Below are positions 1 through 8,118 of a DNA stretch of 64,000 nt, piece by piece. The notes beneath the pieces were generated by a model. That model saw nothing but the letters and a program-made list of their open reading frames with translations, was not told the origin of the DNA and searched no databases. The position numbers were made by a program, and so were the translations under genes. The stretch covers positions 2,720,001 through 2,784,000 of the forward strand of contig NZ_CP027668.1 in assembly GCF_003008515.1 (NCBI RefSeq). The letters run 5' to 3'. Position 1 is the first letter of the stretch, and each line of letters begins with the position of its first letter. The stretch is from Phreatobacter cathodiphilus (GTDB lineage Bacteria > Pseudomonadota > Alphaproteobacteria > Rhizobiales > Phreatobacteraceae).

Positions 1-55
1 TAACTTCGCCGGCGGTCATATCGCTGCAGGCAACGTGACCACCGGGCGTGAATGA
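1..55 (+). CDS. 3' end of an upstream gene, probable ABC-3C effector (partial)
   Basis: Only the last 17 codons are in the window, read from base 2 to the TGA at 53-55. The peptide ends in a glycine-rich segment containing GGHIAAGNVTT. The next protein carries a very similar segment, GGHIAGGSVST, near its N-terminus, and the two genes overlap by ATGA (52-55). In known ABC-3C systems an effector is joined by a short linker to a C-terminal helical domain, which the following gene encodes here. I infer that this is the tail of the effector, ending in the linker. The effector type lies outside the window and cannot be named. Confidence 0.6.
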   Translation, partial: NFAGGHIAAGNVTTGRE

Positions 56-651
56 CCAGCGGGTCTTCTGGCAAGGCCGTCGTTCAGTCAGGCAACCACG
101 CGGGCGGGCATATAGCCGGCGGCAGCGTCTCCACTGTGTCGATCCGCAAGGTCATTGTGCAGGCGTCAACACCACCCGAATCCTCCTTGAACCGTCTCTA
201 TCGAAAGCTTCGCGACGAAGCAGCACACGACCAGGAGCTTACGGACTATATCGATCAGCTGCAGATCTTCACGAGGTCGGTCGAACATGAGACAATCGTT
301 GGTTTGGATGGAAAGTTCACGGCAGCGAATCGCCAGGACCAGCTGGATATGGCCAAGGTCATGAAGGAGATGGTCTATGCTGAGCTTCGGAAGAACATGT
401 TCTCAAAAACGTTCCAGACCATCTACGCGACATTGATGGGCAAGATCTACGAAGAGTTCGAGACTTGGGTTAAACCTGCCGTCGCGAAGGGAGCCAGCCG
501 CGAAGATATCGACCTGCTTGTGAACGTGCATGTCGTAAAGCCGGTTGTAAGCGAGCTTGAGATGTGCAGCGAGTATGACGGCGCGGCAACATCGACAGTC
601 CGAGGCATGATTTATTTCCTAACCGGCAACTGCCATCTTATTTGGCACTGA
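52..651 (+). CDS. ABC-3C system C-terminal (CTD) domain protein, stand-alone
   Basis: 199 aa. Residues 1-30 are a flexible Gly/Ser-rich leader with the GGHIAGGSVST motif. The rest is predicted helical and charged, ending in a segment (YFLTGNCHLIW) that resembles the end of C-terminal domains of ABC three-component effectors. In that family (described from comparative genomics of ABC ATPases) this domain links an effector to the ABC ATPase and the middle component. Here it is a separate polypeptide, translationally coupled to the upstream gene by an ATGA overlap and followed 2 bp later by the middle component. Base composition is low for this genome: 361-420 is 45% GC, against 77% for 57001-57060. 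The family assignment is from recalled sequence features, not a search. Confidence 0.65.
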   Translation: MTSGSSGKAVVQSGNHAGGHIAGGSVSTVSIRKVIVQASTPPESSLNRLYRKLRDEAAHDQELTDYIDQLQIFTRSVEHETIVGLDGKFTAANRQDQLDMAKVMKEMVYAELRKNMFSKTFQTIYATLMGKIYEEFETWVKPAVAKGASREDIDLLVNVHVVKPVVSELEMCSEYDGAATSTVRGMIYFLTGNCHLIWH

Positions 652-653
652 CA

Positions 654-1157
654 ATGTTGGTTTATCATCCTGCATTCGATCTCAGCCACGGCATGTTTCG
701 AATGCTCCGGCTGATAGAGGCCAACCCCGAACGGCAGATGAAGTGGGACACTTTCCGCATCCTAGACCTTTATTACCTGTTTCCGCACTTGCTCGAAACC
801 GCGCGCCTTCCCCGCAGTATGACGAAGCGCAAGCGGGATTTTGGGAGGCTCGGTTCGAAATACACTCGCGTCCCTACCCCGCGCATGTTCATTCAACAGC
901 TACGAGGAATCCATGAGTCGACCGCCCGCTCGCTTGCGGCCAAGGGCTTCCTAGTGCCTGCCGAATTTGATGAGGGCGTTCTGGTTCGCACCGGACGAGA
1001 GATCCCGCCAGAACTCCTGCGTATGTTCGCTGACGCCGTCGAGGACGCGCCACTAGTTCAGATGCTGGCGGTTGACATGGCAGCCATCCCACTAACGGGC
1101 GAAGACGGATTGAAAGACCGGACAGGATTGCTGGAGCATCGATATGATGCGGCTTGA
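654..1157 (+). CDS. ABC-3C system middle component
   Basis: 167 aa from ATG 654, which lies 2 bp after the preceding stop. An in-frame TTG at 642 would overlap that gene, and the start MLVYHPAFDL fits the family better. It is a compact protein rich in aromatic and basic residues (FRILDLYYLFPHLL, RKRDFGRLGSKYTR), followed by a region resembling a winged-helix (ALAAKGFLVPAEF-like segment). The middle component is the small obligate partner between effector/CTD and ATPase in ABC-3C loci; its biochemical role is not well defined. The gene overlaps the ATPase start by 14 bp. Assignment rests on size, gene order and the N-terminal motif. Confidence 0.7.
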   Translation: MLVYHPAFDLSHGMFRMLRLIEANPERQMKWDTFRILDLYYLFPHLLETARLPRSMTKRKRDFGRLGSKYTRVPTPRMFIQQLRGIHESTARSLAAKGFLVPAEFDEGVLVRTGREIPPELLRMFADAVEDAPLVQMLAVDMAAIPLTGEDGLKDRTGLLEHRYDAA

Positions 1158-3069
1158 TCCCAGCTTACGGCTGTCACGGCTGGTCGTCCTTAAGGGGGGC
1201 CAGCGTGCCTATGACGAAGAATTTCATACTGGAGTAAACATCATCCGAGGCGTGCCCGGAGAAGGAAACAGCGTCGGCAAATCGACCATCGCGGACATGA
1301 TCTTCTATGCGCTTGGCGGTGATCTTACGCAGTGGAAGCCTGAAGCAGCTTCCTGCGATCAGGTACTGGCCGAGGTGGTCCTGAACGGTTCGGTCGTGAC
1401 GCTGAGGCGAGAGATCGCCGAAGCATCGCAGCAGCCGATGTGGATCTATTTCGGCGACTTCACAACTGCGAATGGTGCTGGGCCCGACGGCTGGCAAAGG
1501 TACAGCTACCGTCGCATGAGCGACCGCGAGAGCTTCACCCAGGTTCTGTTCCGGCTCATGGACATGCCAGAGGTTCCTGCTGAGGCCGAAGGCAACATTA
1601 CCATGCATCAGCTGCTGCGGTTGATGTATGTCGACCAGATGACGCCTGTCGATCGCATCTTTCGGGCGGAGCGCAATGATTCTGCCCTGCGTCGCCAAGC
1701 CGTGGGTGACTTACTTTGCGGCGTATTCGACACACGCCTTTATCCAGCACAGCTCAAATTGCGGGAAAAGGAGAAGGCGTACGAGGCAGCAACCCAGCAG
1801 TATGGCGCACTGAATCGTGTGCTTACGGCAGCCGGCGAAGCGTTCAACCTCGACTTTGTTGAGACTCGCCGTCGGAACCTCGAGGCTGATATCGCTACGA
1901 TGTTAACGGAAATCCAGGCGCTTAAAGGCCACCGGTTCGACGAGCGGCAGCTGGCACCCGGGCAATCCAGCATTGTCGCCACGATCAAGGTGGATCTGGA
2001 CCGGGTCAACGGTGACATCTCGGACCTCCAGGTACTGATCGGGCAGCTGACCTACAACATCGCCGATGCCGATACGCTGATCGATGAGATCCAGAGAACG
2101 CTAGCGCGGCTGCGGGAAGGCGAGGTCGCAAGTTCGGCACTGGGTCCGATAAATTTCCTGTTCTGCCCGAGTTGCTTCTCGCCGTTGAGGGACGCCGACC
2201 ACGATCACCAGTGCAAACTCTGCCGATCAGACGTAGAGCCTGCCAGCGACCGATCGCGTTTTGCGCGGATGCGGAACGAACTTGAGATGCAGCTTAAGGA
2301 ATCGAACCAACTCCAAGCGAAGCGGCGGGACGACCTTGCTGCCGCCAAGGCCAAGGTCGGAAAGCTCACGGGTGTCCGGGATACCTTGGCGAGCGAATAT
2401 CTCAACCTGACCCGCAACTATTTGACCGAGGCCGATGCACAGATTGATCGTCTCAACAGCCGCCTTGGCTATGCGGAACGCGAACTTATCGAGCTCCAGC
2501 GTGAACGCCAACTCGCCCAGCAGTTGGCCGAACTCTCCCAGGCAAGGGCCGAGCTGAACGAGGACATCACGCGGCTTAAAGAGAATATCGTCACTTGGCG
2601 AGAGCAGCGCGATCGTCACCAAGACAGCGTCTATCGCCTGATCCAGGGCCGAACGGCGGCGATCCTTGCCAAAGACATTCATACCGAAGCGGAGTTCACT
2701 GAAGAGAGCGACGTGTATTTCGACTTTTCGGAGGATCGCGTGACGGTGAACGGCAAGTCGGGCTTCTCGGCAAGCTCACTGACCGTCATTCGCAACGCCT
2801 TCCACGTGGCGTTGCACTGGGTGTCGTGCACCAGCCCGATCGTGCGATACCCGCGCTTCCTCCTCCTCGACAACATCGAAGACAAGGGGATGACGGAGCA
2901 GCGGAGCCAGAACTTCCAGAGGCTAATCGCCGCAATCAGCGAGAGCATCGAGACCGACCACCAGATCATTTTCACCACATCGATGGTGGATCCGGGTTTG
3001 GATATGTCTGCGATGACGGTCGGCGAGCGCTATAGTTTCAGCAACAAGGCTCTCAAGATTGATTTATGA
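1144..3069 (+). CDS. ABC-3C system ATPase (SMC/Rad50-like, DUF2326-type)
   Basis: 641 aa SMC/Rad50-like ATPase. Walker A is at residues 39-48 (GEGNSVGKST). A long central region is predicted coiled coil (about 190-330 and 370-500). Between the coils lies a zinc-knuckle C341-x2-C344 ... C357-x2-C360 resembling a Rad50 hook. The ABC signature-like segment is near residues 540-555 (FSASSLTVIRNAFHVAL) and Walker B near 575-580 (FLLLDNIED). Known ABC-3C ATPases are thought to sense invasive nucleic acid or nucleoprotein and license the effector. It is the last gene of the operon, and its GC is lower than the genome background, consistent with a transferred defence cassette. No transporter membrane segments are present, so it is not an import/export ABC protein. 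Confidence 0.85.
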   Translation: MMRLDPSLRLSRLVVLKGGQRAYDEEFHTGVNIIRGVPGEGNSVGKSTIADMIFYALGGDLTQWKPEAASCDQVLAEVVLNGSVVTLRREIAEASQQPMWIYFGDFTTANGAGPDGWQRYSYRRMSDRESFTQVLFRLMDMPEVPAEAEGNITMHQLLRLMYVDQMTPVDRIFRAERNDSALRRQAVGDLLCGVFDTRLYPAQLKLREKEKAYEAATQQYGALNRVLTAAGEAFNLDFVETRRRNLEADIATMLTEIQALKGHRFDERQLAPGQSSIVATIKVDLDRVNGDISDLQVLIGQLTYNIADADTLIDEIQRTLARLREGEVASSALGPINFLFCPSCFSPLRDADHDHQCKLCRSDVEPASDRSRFARMRNELEMQLKESNQLQAKRRDDLAAAKAKVGKLTGVRDTLASEYLNLTRNYLTEADAQIDRLNSRLGYAERELIELQRERQLAQQLAELSQARAELNEDITRLKENIVTWREQRDRHQDSVYRLIQGRTAAILAKDIHTEAEFTEESDVYFDFSEDRVTVNGKSGFSASSLTVIRNAFHVALHWVSCTSPIVRYPRFLLLDNIEDKGMTEQRSQNFQRLIAAISESIETDHQIIFTTSMVDPGLDMSAMTVGERYSFSNKALKIDL

Positions 3070-3156
3070 ACCCGGTAAGGTGTTAGGCGCGTCGTTGATC
3101 TGAGCGTTAGCTATGATCCCACCTGCGCCCCAGGTGGCGGCCGCCCGCGCCTCCCT

Positions 3157-3411
3157 CTGCCCAAGCCCCGCCACCGGATCAAGTCGCGCCGCGCTACGCG
3201 CCGACTGGTAGCGGAAGCCCAGGCCGGTCAGCATGGAGAAAAGCAAAGGTCGGCATGACGGCAGAGGGCGAATAGATCAGGGAGAGCGGCGGGTTCAGCG
3301 TTTTGAAGGCGACCCCGATGGCGATCGCCGCGGCCAATCCGGAACACGCCGCCGAACAGGCCAAGCACCGCTTTGATGAGGCACTGCTGGAGACTGTCGC
3401 GGCCGCCGACG
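3157..3411 (-). pseudogene. Decayed 3' fragment of a second macB gene
   Basis: The minus strand aligns base by base with the 3' end of the intact macB at 4901-6847. The offset drifts between 1745 and 1748 bp, so small indels are present. Recognisable pieces are GVAFKTLNPPLSLIYSP in one frame, and SMLTGLGFRYQSARSAARLD and DPVAGLGQ in another; the intact gene has GVAFNALSPSFSLIYSP, SMLIGLVFGFLPARNAARLD and DPVAALAH. Homology ends near 3411 on its 5' side. About 85 codons survive out of roughly 648, with a frameshift, so it cannot make a functional permease. It sits exactly at the boundary between the low-GC ABC-3C genes and the high-GC chromosome. Confidence 0.85.
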
Positions 3412-3544
3412 GGCCCGCGCCTGGCGCCTCACCCCACCGACCGGCCCCCTCTCCTTCTTTAGGGGCGCGCGCCTGCCGCGAAGCTGCTAAACGGATGGTT
3501 AACGGTGGCGCCGCCGCCGTGGCTTCCAGTGCATCGGGTGAAAC
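3412..3544. other. Intergenic leader before the O-antigen ligase-like gene
   Basis: Together with 3070-3156 this completes a 475-bp gene-free gap, most of which is the macB remnant. Bases 3070-3156 are of mixed composition and hold no ORF, repeat or RNA gene that I can see. Bases 3412-3544 presumably contain the promoter of the next gene, but no convincing -35/-10 pair is visible. Confidence 0.5.
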
Positions 3545-4852
3545 ATGCCGCCGGCGCATGCCAGACACGGAGACCTCGCGCCGGCCTCTGTCGCCGGGCG
3601 ACTGCCGCTGGCGGCCGCCACCGTGCTGTTCTGCGCCACCTTCCTCTACATCTGGGTGTCCTTCAGGCCCTTTCCCGACCTCACCTTCATGGATCAGGCG
3701 GCGGCGTCGGGCGTCGCGTCGAACCGCGCGAACCAGATCGCCGCGCTGGCGATGCTGTCGCTGCTTGTCGGCTATGTGCTCGCCTGCGGGCGCCATTCCC
3801 TGATCCTGCGGCCGCGGATCCTTCTGTTCCTCATCTTCGCATGGCTGCTGGCGGTCTCGCTGCCCAGCCCCGATCCCCTCTTCGCCGTCCGGCGGCTCGC
3901 CATGGCGGCCATCGTCTGCACCGCCGCGAGCGTCATGCTCATCCTGCCCCGCGACGAACGGCACTTCGCCGCCATGCTGGCCGCCTGCACGGGCATCGTG
4001 CTGGCGCTCTGCTATGTTGGGGTGATCCTGTTCTCCCGCTACGCGGTGCATCAGTTCACGGATGAGCTCGAGCCGCTGCTGGAGGGCGACTGGCGCGGCC
4101 TCTACAGCCACAAGAACACCGCCGGCACGGTCATGGTGGTGGCCGTCCTGTTCGGTCTCTACGTCACGCGGGTGCTGGGGCCGCTCGTCGGACTGCCCCT
4201 CGTCCTGCTGGCCGGCACCTTCCTCGTCTTCACCGGCAGCAAGACCTCGGCCGCCATGCTGCCGGCGACGCTCGCCCTCTCCTTCCTGGTGGTGCGGCTG
4301 CGCTATGCGCGGGCGCTCATCGTCGTGGGATCACTCGCCTGCGTCTGGCTTCTCACCATCGGCTCCGCCCTGTCGGAGCGGATCGCCGCCTTCGTGAAGT
4401 CGCTCGGCGTCGACCCCACCTTCACCCTGCGGACCGAGGTCTGGTCCCTCGCCCTCGAACACATCCCGAAGAAGCCCTGGCTCGGCTACGGCTATCAGTC
4501 CTTCTGGCGCAACACCGATCTGATGCACGGCTTCCGCGAGGAGTTCAGCTGGGCGGTCAACGCCGTCAACGCCCACAACAGCTATCTCGACCTGCTGCTG
4601 ACGGCCGGCATCCCGGGCGCGCTGCTGATGATGGTGTTCCTGATCGTCCTGCCGCTGCGCTACATCGGACAGGCCGAACGCAACGGCGGCTCGCGCCGGC
4701 TGACGGAGCTCTTCACGCGCATCTGGATCTTCGGCCTCCTCGCGGGGTGCCTGGAAAGCATCCTCTTCGACACGGTCGGCGTGGTCTGGTTCGGCATGCT
4801 GATGGCCATTTTCGGTCTGCGGCTCCAGGCCAGGGCCCATCTGCGGCAGTGA
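3545..4852 (+). CDS. O-antigen ligase/polymerase family membrane protein
   Basis: 435 aa with about 10-12 predicted transmembrane segments. The family's large periplasmic loop follows the middle of the protein and contains GYGYQSFWRN and AHNSYLDLLLTAGIPG, the conserved His-Asn region of Wzy/WaaL-type (Wzy_C) proteins. Members polymerise or ligate undecaprenyl-linked polysaccharide at the periplasmic face of the inner membrane. Other family-like pieces are YSHKNTAG and FTGSKTSA. There are no neighbouring glycosyltransferases, so whether it acts on O-antigen or an exopolysaccharide (ExoQ-like) cannot be told. ATG 3545 is the first start; ATG 3560 is an alternative. Confidence 0.75.
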   Translation: MPPAHARHGDLAPASVAGRLPLAAATVLFCATFLYIWVSFRPFPDLTFMDQAAASGVASNRANQIAALAMLSLLVGYVLACGRHSLILRPRILLFLIFAWLLAVSLPSPDPLFAVRRLAMAAIVCTAASVMLILPRDERHFAAMLAACTGIVLALCYVGVILFSRYAVHQFTDELEPLLEGDWRGLYSHKNTAGTVMVVAVLFGLYVTRVLGPLVGLPLVLLAGTFLVFTGSKTSAAMLPATLALSFLVVRLRYARALIVVGSLACVWLLTIGSALSERIAAFVKSLGVDPTFTLRTEVWSLALEHIPKKPWLGYGYQSFWRNTDLMHGFREEFSWAVNAVNAHNSYLDLLLTAGIPGALLMMVFLIVLPLRYIGQAERNGGSRRLTELFTRIWIFGLLAGCLESILFDTVGVVWFGMLMAIFGLRLQARAHLRQ

Positions 4853-4872
4853 CCTCGGCCGGGCGGCCGAGG
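4853..4872. terminator. Stem-loop between convergent genes
   Basis: A perfect 8-bp inverted repeat (CCTCGGCC and GGCCGAGG) closes a GGGC loop directly after the stop codon of the O-antigen ligase-like gene and 28 bp from the 3' end of macB on the other strand. There is no T-tract on either strand, so a bidirectional transcription end or mRNA 3' protection is a guess. Confidence 0.45.
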
Positions 4873-4900
4873 CGACACCCCGTCCGCCCCCTCCATGTCC

Positions 4901-6847
4901 CTAATGCGCCAGCGCCGCCACCGGATCGAGCCTGGCCGCGTTGCGCGCCGGCAGGAAGCCGAAGACGAGGCCGATCAGCATGGAGAAGACGAAGGCCAGC
5001 ACGATGGAGACCGGTGAATAGATCAGGGAGAACGACGGGCTCAGCGCGTTGAAGGCGACGCCGATGGACAGCGCGGTCACCACGCCGATCACCCCGCCGA
5101 ACAGGCTGATCAGCACCGCCTCGATGAGGAACTGCTGGAGAATGTCGCGCCGCCGCCCGCCCACCGCCAGACGCACGCCGATCTCGTTGGTGCGCTCCAC
5201 CACCGAGACCAGCATGATGTTCATGACCCCGATGCCGCCGACCACCAGCGAGATCACCGCGATGGAGGCGATCAGCAGGGTCAGCGTCTCGGTGGTCTGG
5301 GTCAGCGTCTGGCGGATGTCGTCGGTGTTGAGGATGAAGAAGTCCTGCCGGCCGTGGCGCTGCAGCAGCAGCTTGGTCACCGCCGCCAGCGCCACCTCGC
5401 TCGCCACCTCGTCGCTCACCCTGACCGTGATGCTGCGCAGCGAACTGTCGCCGAGGAAGCGCGACTGGACGGTGGTGTAGGGCAGGAAGACCGACAGGTT
5501 CTGGCTGGAGCCGAAGCCGCTCTGCTGGCGCGCCGCCACACCGACGACGCGGCAGGGCACGCTGCCGACGAGGATGACCTGGCCGATGGCGCCGCTGCCG
5601 CCGGGAAACAGCCGCTCGGCGGTGTTCTCGTCGATCACCACGTCCTGGGTCAGGCGGCGCACGCTGTCGGCATCGAAGAAGCGCCCTTCCTTCAGCTTCG
5701 TGCCCTTGACGGCGAAGTAGCGGTCGCCGACGCCGTTGACCATGACGCTCGCCTCGATGGAACGGTAGCGCACCGTCGACGAGGTGGAGACGGTGGGCGT
5801 CACCGCGGCGGCATAGGCCTCGCCCTCGAGCGCGCGGGCATCGCCCACCACCAGCGTCTTGATCTTGCCCGAGCGCACGTCGCCGAAGCTGGTGCCGGGG
5901 AAGATCTCGAGCGTGTTGGTGCCGAGCCCGGAGATGTTGGCAAGGACCCGCTGCCGCGAGCCCTGCCCCAGCGCCACCATGCAGACCACCGAGGCGATGC
6001 CGATGATGATGCCGAGCATGGTCAGAACGCTGCGCAGCCGGTGCGCGTTCATCGATACCAGCGCCATGACGAAGGCCTCGCGCAGCCCGTCGATGCGGGC
6101 CGCCAGCGCGCTCCCGCGGCGCGGGGCCGCGGCCGGGGGCGCGACGGCCCCCGCCGCCTCGCCCGTGGTCGTGTCGGAAAGGATCTCGCCGTCGCTGATC
6201 TCGATGACGCGGCGGGCCCGCGCCGCCACGTTGGGGTCGTGGGTGACGATGATGACGGTGTGGCCCTCGGCGTTCAGCTCGTCGAGGATGCGCAGCACCT
6301 CCGCGCTGGACGCCTTGTCGAGCGCACCCGTCGGCTCGTCGGCGAGGATCACCTGCGCGCCGTTCATCAGCGAGCGGGCGATGGAGACGCGCTGCTGCTG
6401 GCCACCCGAGAGCTGGCTCGGCCGGTGCTCGCTGCGGTCGGCGAGGCCGAGCCGCCCGAGCAGGGCCGCCGCGCGGGCGTGCCGCTCGCTGCGCGCCACC
6501 CCGGCATAGACGGCGGGAATCTCGACATTGCCGAGGGCGGTGAGCTCGTCGAGGAGATTGTAGCGCTGGAAGATGAAGCCGAAATGGTTGCGTCGCAGGT
6601 CGGCGAGGTCGTCCGGCGACAGCGCGCCGGTCTCCTGGCCGCCGATCTGGTAGCTGCCGCGGGTCGGCCGGTCCAGGCAGCCGAGGATGTTCATCAGCGT
6701 CGACTTGCCGGAACCCGACGCGCCGATGATGGCCACCATCTCGCCGCGGTGGATGTCGAGATCGACATCCTTCAGCACGGTGATCGTCTGCTCGCCGCTC
6801 TGGAAGTCGCGGCTGATCTTGCGCAGCCGGATCAGGGGTTCGTCCAT
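4901..6847 (-). CDS. macB: MacB-type ABC efflux ATPase/permease
   Basis: 648 aa, the usual MacB length. The N-terminal ATPase domain has Walker A GASGSGKST (residues 42-50), signature LSGGQQQRVSIARS, Walker B VILADEPTGALD and the switch His in VIIVTHD. The C-terminal half has four transmembrane segments around a large periplasmic domain (MacB_PCD plus FtsX-like), ending in LPARNAARLDPVAAL. MacB works as a mechanotransmission pump: it does not move substrate through the membrane but drives periplasmic substrate (macrolides, lipopeptides, heme-like molecules) through MacA and an outer membrane factor. It lies 1 bp downstream of macA in a three-gene operon. The actual substrate is unknown. Confidence 0.93.
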   Translation of the reverse strand: MDEPLIRLRKISRDFQSGEQTITVLKDVDLDIHRGEMVAIIGASGSGKSTLMNILGCLDRPTRGSYQIGGQETGALSPDDLADLRRNHFGFIFQRYNLLDELTALGNVEIPAVYAGVARSERHARAAALLGRLGLADRSEHRPSQLSGGQQQRVSIARSLMNGAQVILADEPTGALDKASSAEVLRILDELNAEGHTVIIVTHDPNVAARARRVIEISDGEILSDTTTGEAAGAVAPPAAAPRRGSALAARIDGLREAFVMALVSMNAHRLRSVLTMLGIIIGIASVVCMVALGQGSRQRVLANISGLGTNTLEIFPGTSFGDVRSGKIKTLVVGDARALEGEAYAAAVTPTVSTSSTVRYRSIEASVMVNGVGDRYFAVKGTKLKEGRFFDADSVRRLTQDVVIDENTAERLFPGGSGAIGQVILVGSVPCRVVGVAARQQSGFGSSQNLSVFLPYTTVQSRFLGDSSLRSITVRVSDEVASEVALAAVTKLLLQRHGRQDFFILNTDDIRQTLTQTTETLTLLIASIAVISLVVGGIGVMNIMLVSVVERTNEIGVRLAVGGRRRDILQQFLIEAVLISLFGGVIGVVTALSIGVAFNALSPSFSLIYSPVSIVLAFVFSMLIGLVFGFLPARNAARLDPVAALAH

Positions 6848-6848
6848 C

Positions 6849-8063
6849 TCAGAACCCCATCGGCGACGGCGGCCCGCCGCCCTGCCGCGCCGCCGTCGCC
6901 GCGAGCCGCTGGCCGGTGACGACGCGCTCGCCGACGGCGAGGCCCGAGACGATCTCCGCCTTCACCTTGTTGTCGAGGCCGACGGTCACCGGCCGCACCA
7001 CCACCTGGCCGGCCGCGTCCACCACCCTGACGCTCGCCGGCTTGTCACCTGCGGCCGGGGTCACCGCCGCGGAGGGGACGGTCACGACGCCGCGCGCCTC
7101 GCCGAGCAGCACCACCACCTGGGCGGTCATGTAGGTGCGCAGGATCCCGTCGGGATTGGGCACGCTGAACTGGCAGTAGTAATAGATGGCCGAGGAGGAG
7201 GTGGAACTCGTCGTGCTGGTGGACGAGGACGTGCTGGTGGAGGCGAAGCTGCTGTCGTTCTTGATCGATTCCGGCGCCGGATCGATCGACTCCACCTTGG
7301 CCGCGAAGCGCCGGTCGGGATCGCCGAGGATGGTGAAGTAGAGCGGCTGGCCGACCCGGACGCGCACGACGTCCGCCTCGGAGATCTCCGCCTTGACGGT
7401 CATCACGTCGACCTGTCCGAGGACGGCGACCGTCGGCGTGGTCTGTGCGGCGTTCAGCGTCTGGCCCTCCTGGGCCGTGACCGAGAGCACGGTGCCGTCG
7501 ATCGGCGCGGTGATGCGGGTATAGCCGAGATTGACCCGGGCGGTGGCCACCGTGACCTGCGCCTGGGCGATCTGGGCGTCGAGCTGCGCGATCTGCGTGC
7601 GGGTCTGCTTCACCGTCTGTTCGGCCGTCTCGAAGTCGGCCCGCGAGCCGACCGTCTGGGCCAGCATGGCGCGCTGGCGCTCCAGCTTCAGCTCCGCATA
7701 GGCGAGGATCACCGCCTTCTCGTCGCGCTGCGCGCGGGTGTTGGCGAGGGCCGCCTCCGCGCTGCTCAGCGTGTTCTGCTGGGTGAGGGAATCGATCTCG
7801 GCGATCAGGTCGCCCTTCTTCACGCTCTGGCCGATCTGCACGGGAATGGAAACGACGCGGCCGGAGACCTGGGCACCGACGGCGACGAGCCGCGCCGGCT
7901 TCAGCGTGCCGCTGGCGAGCACCGTGAGCTCCACGTCTCCGGTGGCGGCGGCCGCCGTGACCAGCGTGGCGGCCGGCGATGGCGGGTTGAGGCGGTCGCG
8001 CAACGCATAGGCCGCGCCAGCGAGGGCGAGAAGGACGAGAACGAGGACGAGCTTGCGGTTCAA
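6849..8063 (-). CDS. macA: MacA-type periplasmic adaptor (HlyD family)
   Basis: 404 aa. One N-terminal membrane anchor (about residues 4-21), a lipoyl/beta-barrel half (GAQVSGRVVSIPVQIGQSVKKGD), a long alpha-hairpin (about 95-185), the second lipoyl half (YTRITAPIDGTVLSV) and membrane-proximal domains. It links MacB to the outer membrane factor encoded next in the operon. An odd feature is a nearly pure Ser/Thr tract at about residues 270-291, between FASTSTS and AIYYY, inside the beta-barrel region where related adaptors carry a variable insert. The start is the ATG at 8063. Confidence 0.9.
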   Translation of the reverse strand: MNRKLVLVLVLLALAGAAYALRDRLNPPSPAATLVTAAAATGDVELTVLASGTLKPARLVAVGAQVSGRVVSIPVQIGQSVKKGDLIAEIDSLTQQNTLSSAEAALANTRAQRDEKAVILAYAELKLERQRAMLAQTVGSRADFETAEQTVKQTRTQIAQLDAQIAQAQVTVATARVNLGYTRITAPIDGTVLSVTAQEGQTLNAAQTTPTVAVLGQVDVMTVKAEISEADVVRVRVGQPLYFTILGDPDRRFAAKVESIDPAPESIKNDSSFASTSTSSSTSTTSSTSSSAIYYYCQFSVPNPDGILRTYMTAQVVVLLGEARGVVTVPSAAVTPAAGDKPASVRVVDAAGQVVVRPVTVGLDNKVKAEIVSGLAVGERVVTGQRLAATAARQGGGPPSPMGF

Positions 8064-8118
8064 AGCAGTTCACCGGCTGCGGCCGGGCTCCCGGACGGGG
8101 GGAATGGTGGGTCTGCGA

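Noticed and set aside
1144..3069. RecN or SbcC repair ATPase
   Set aside because: The length is short for SbcC, the zinc knuckle and operon partners fit ABC-3C, and RecN lacks such a knuckle.
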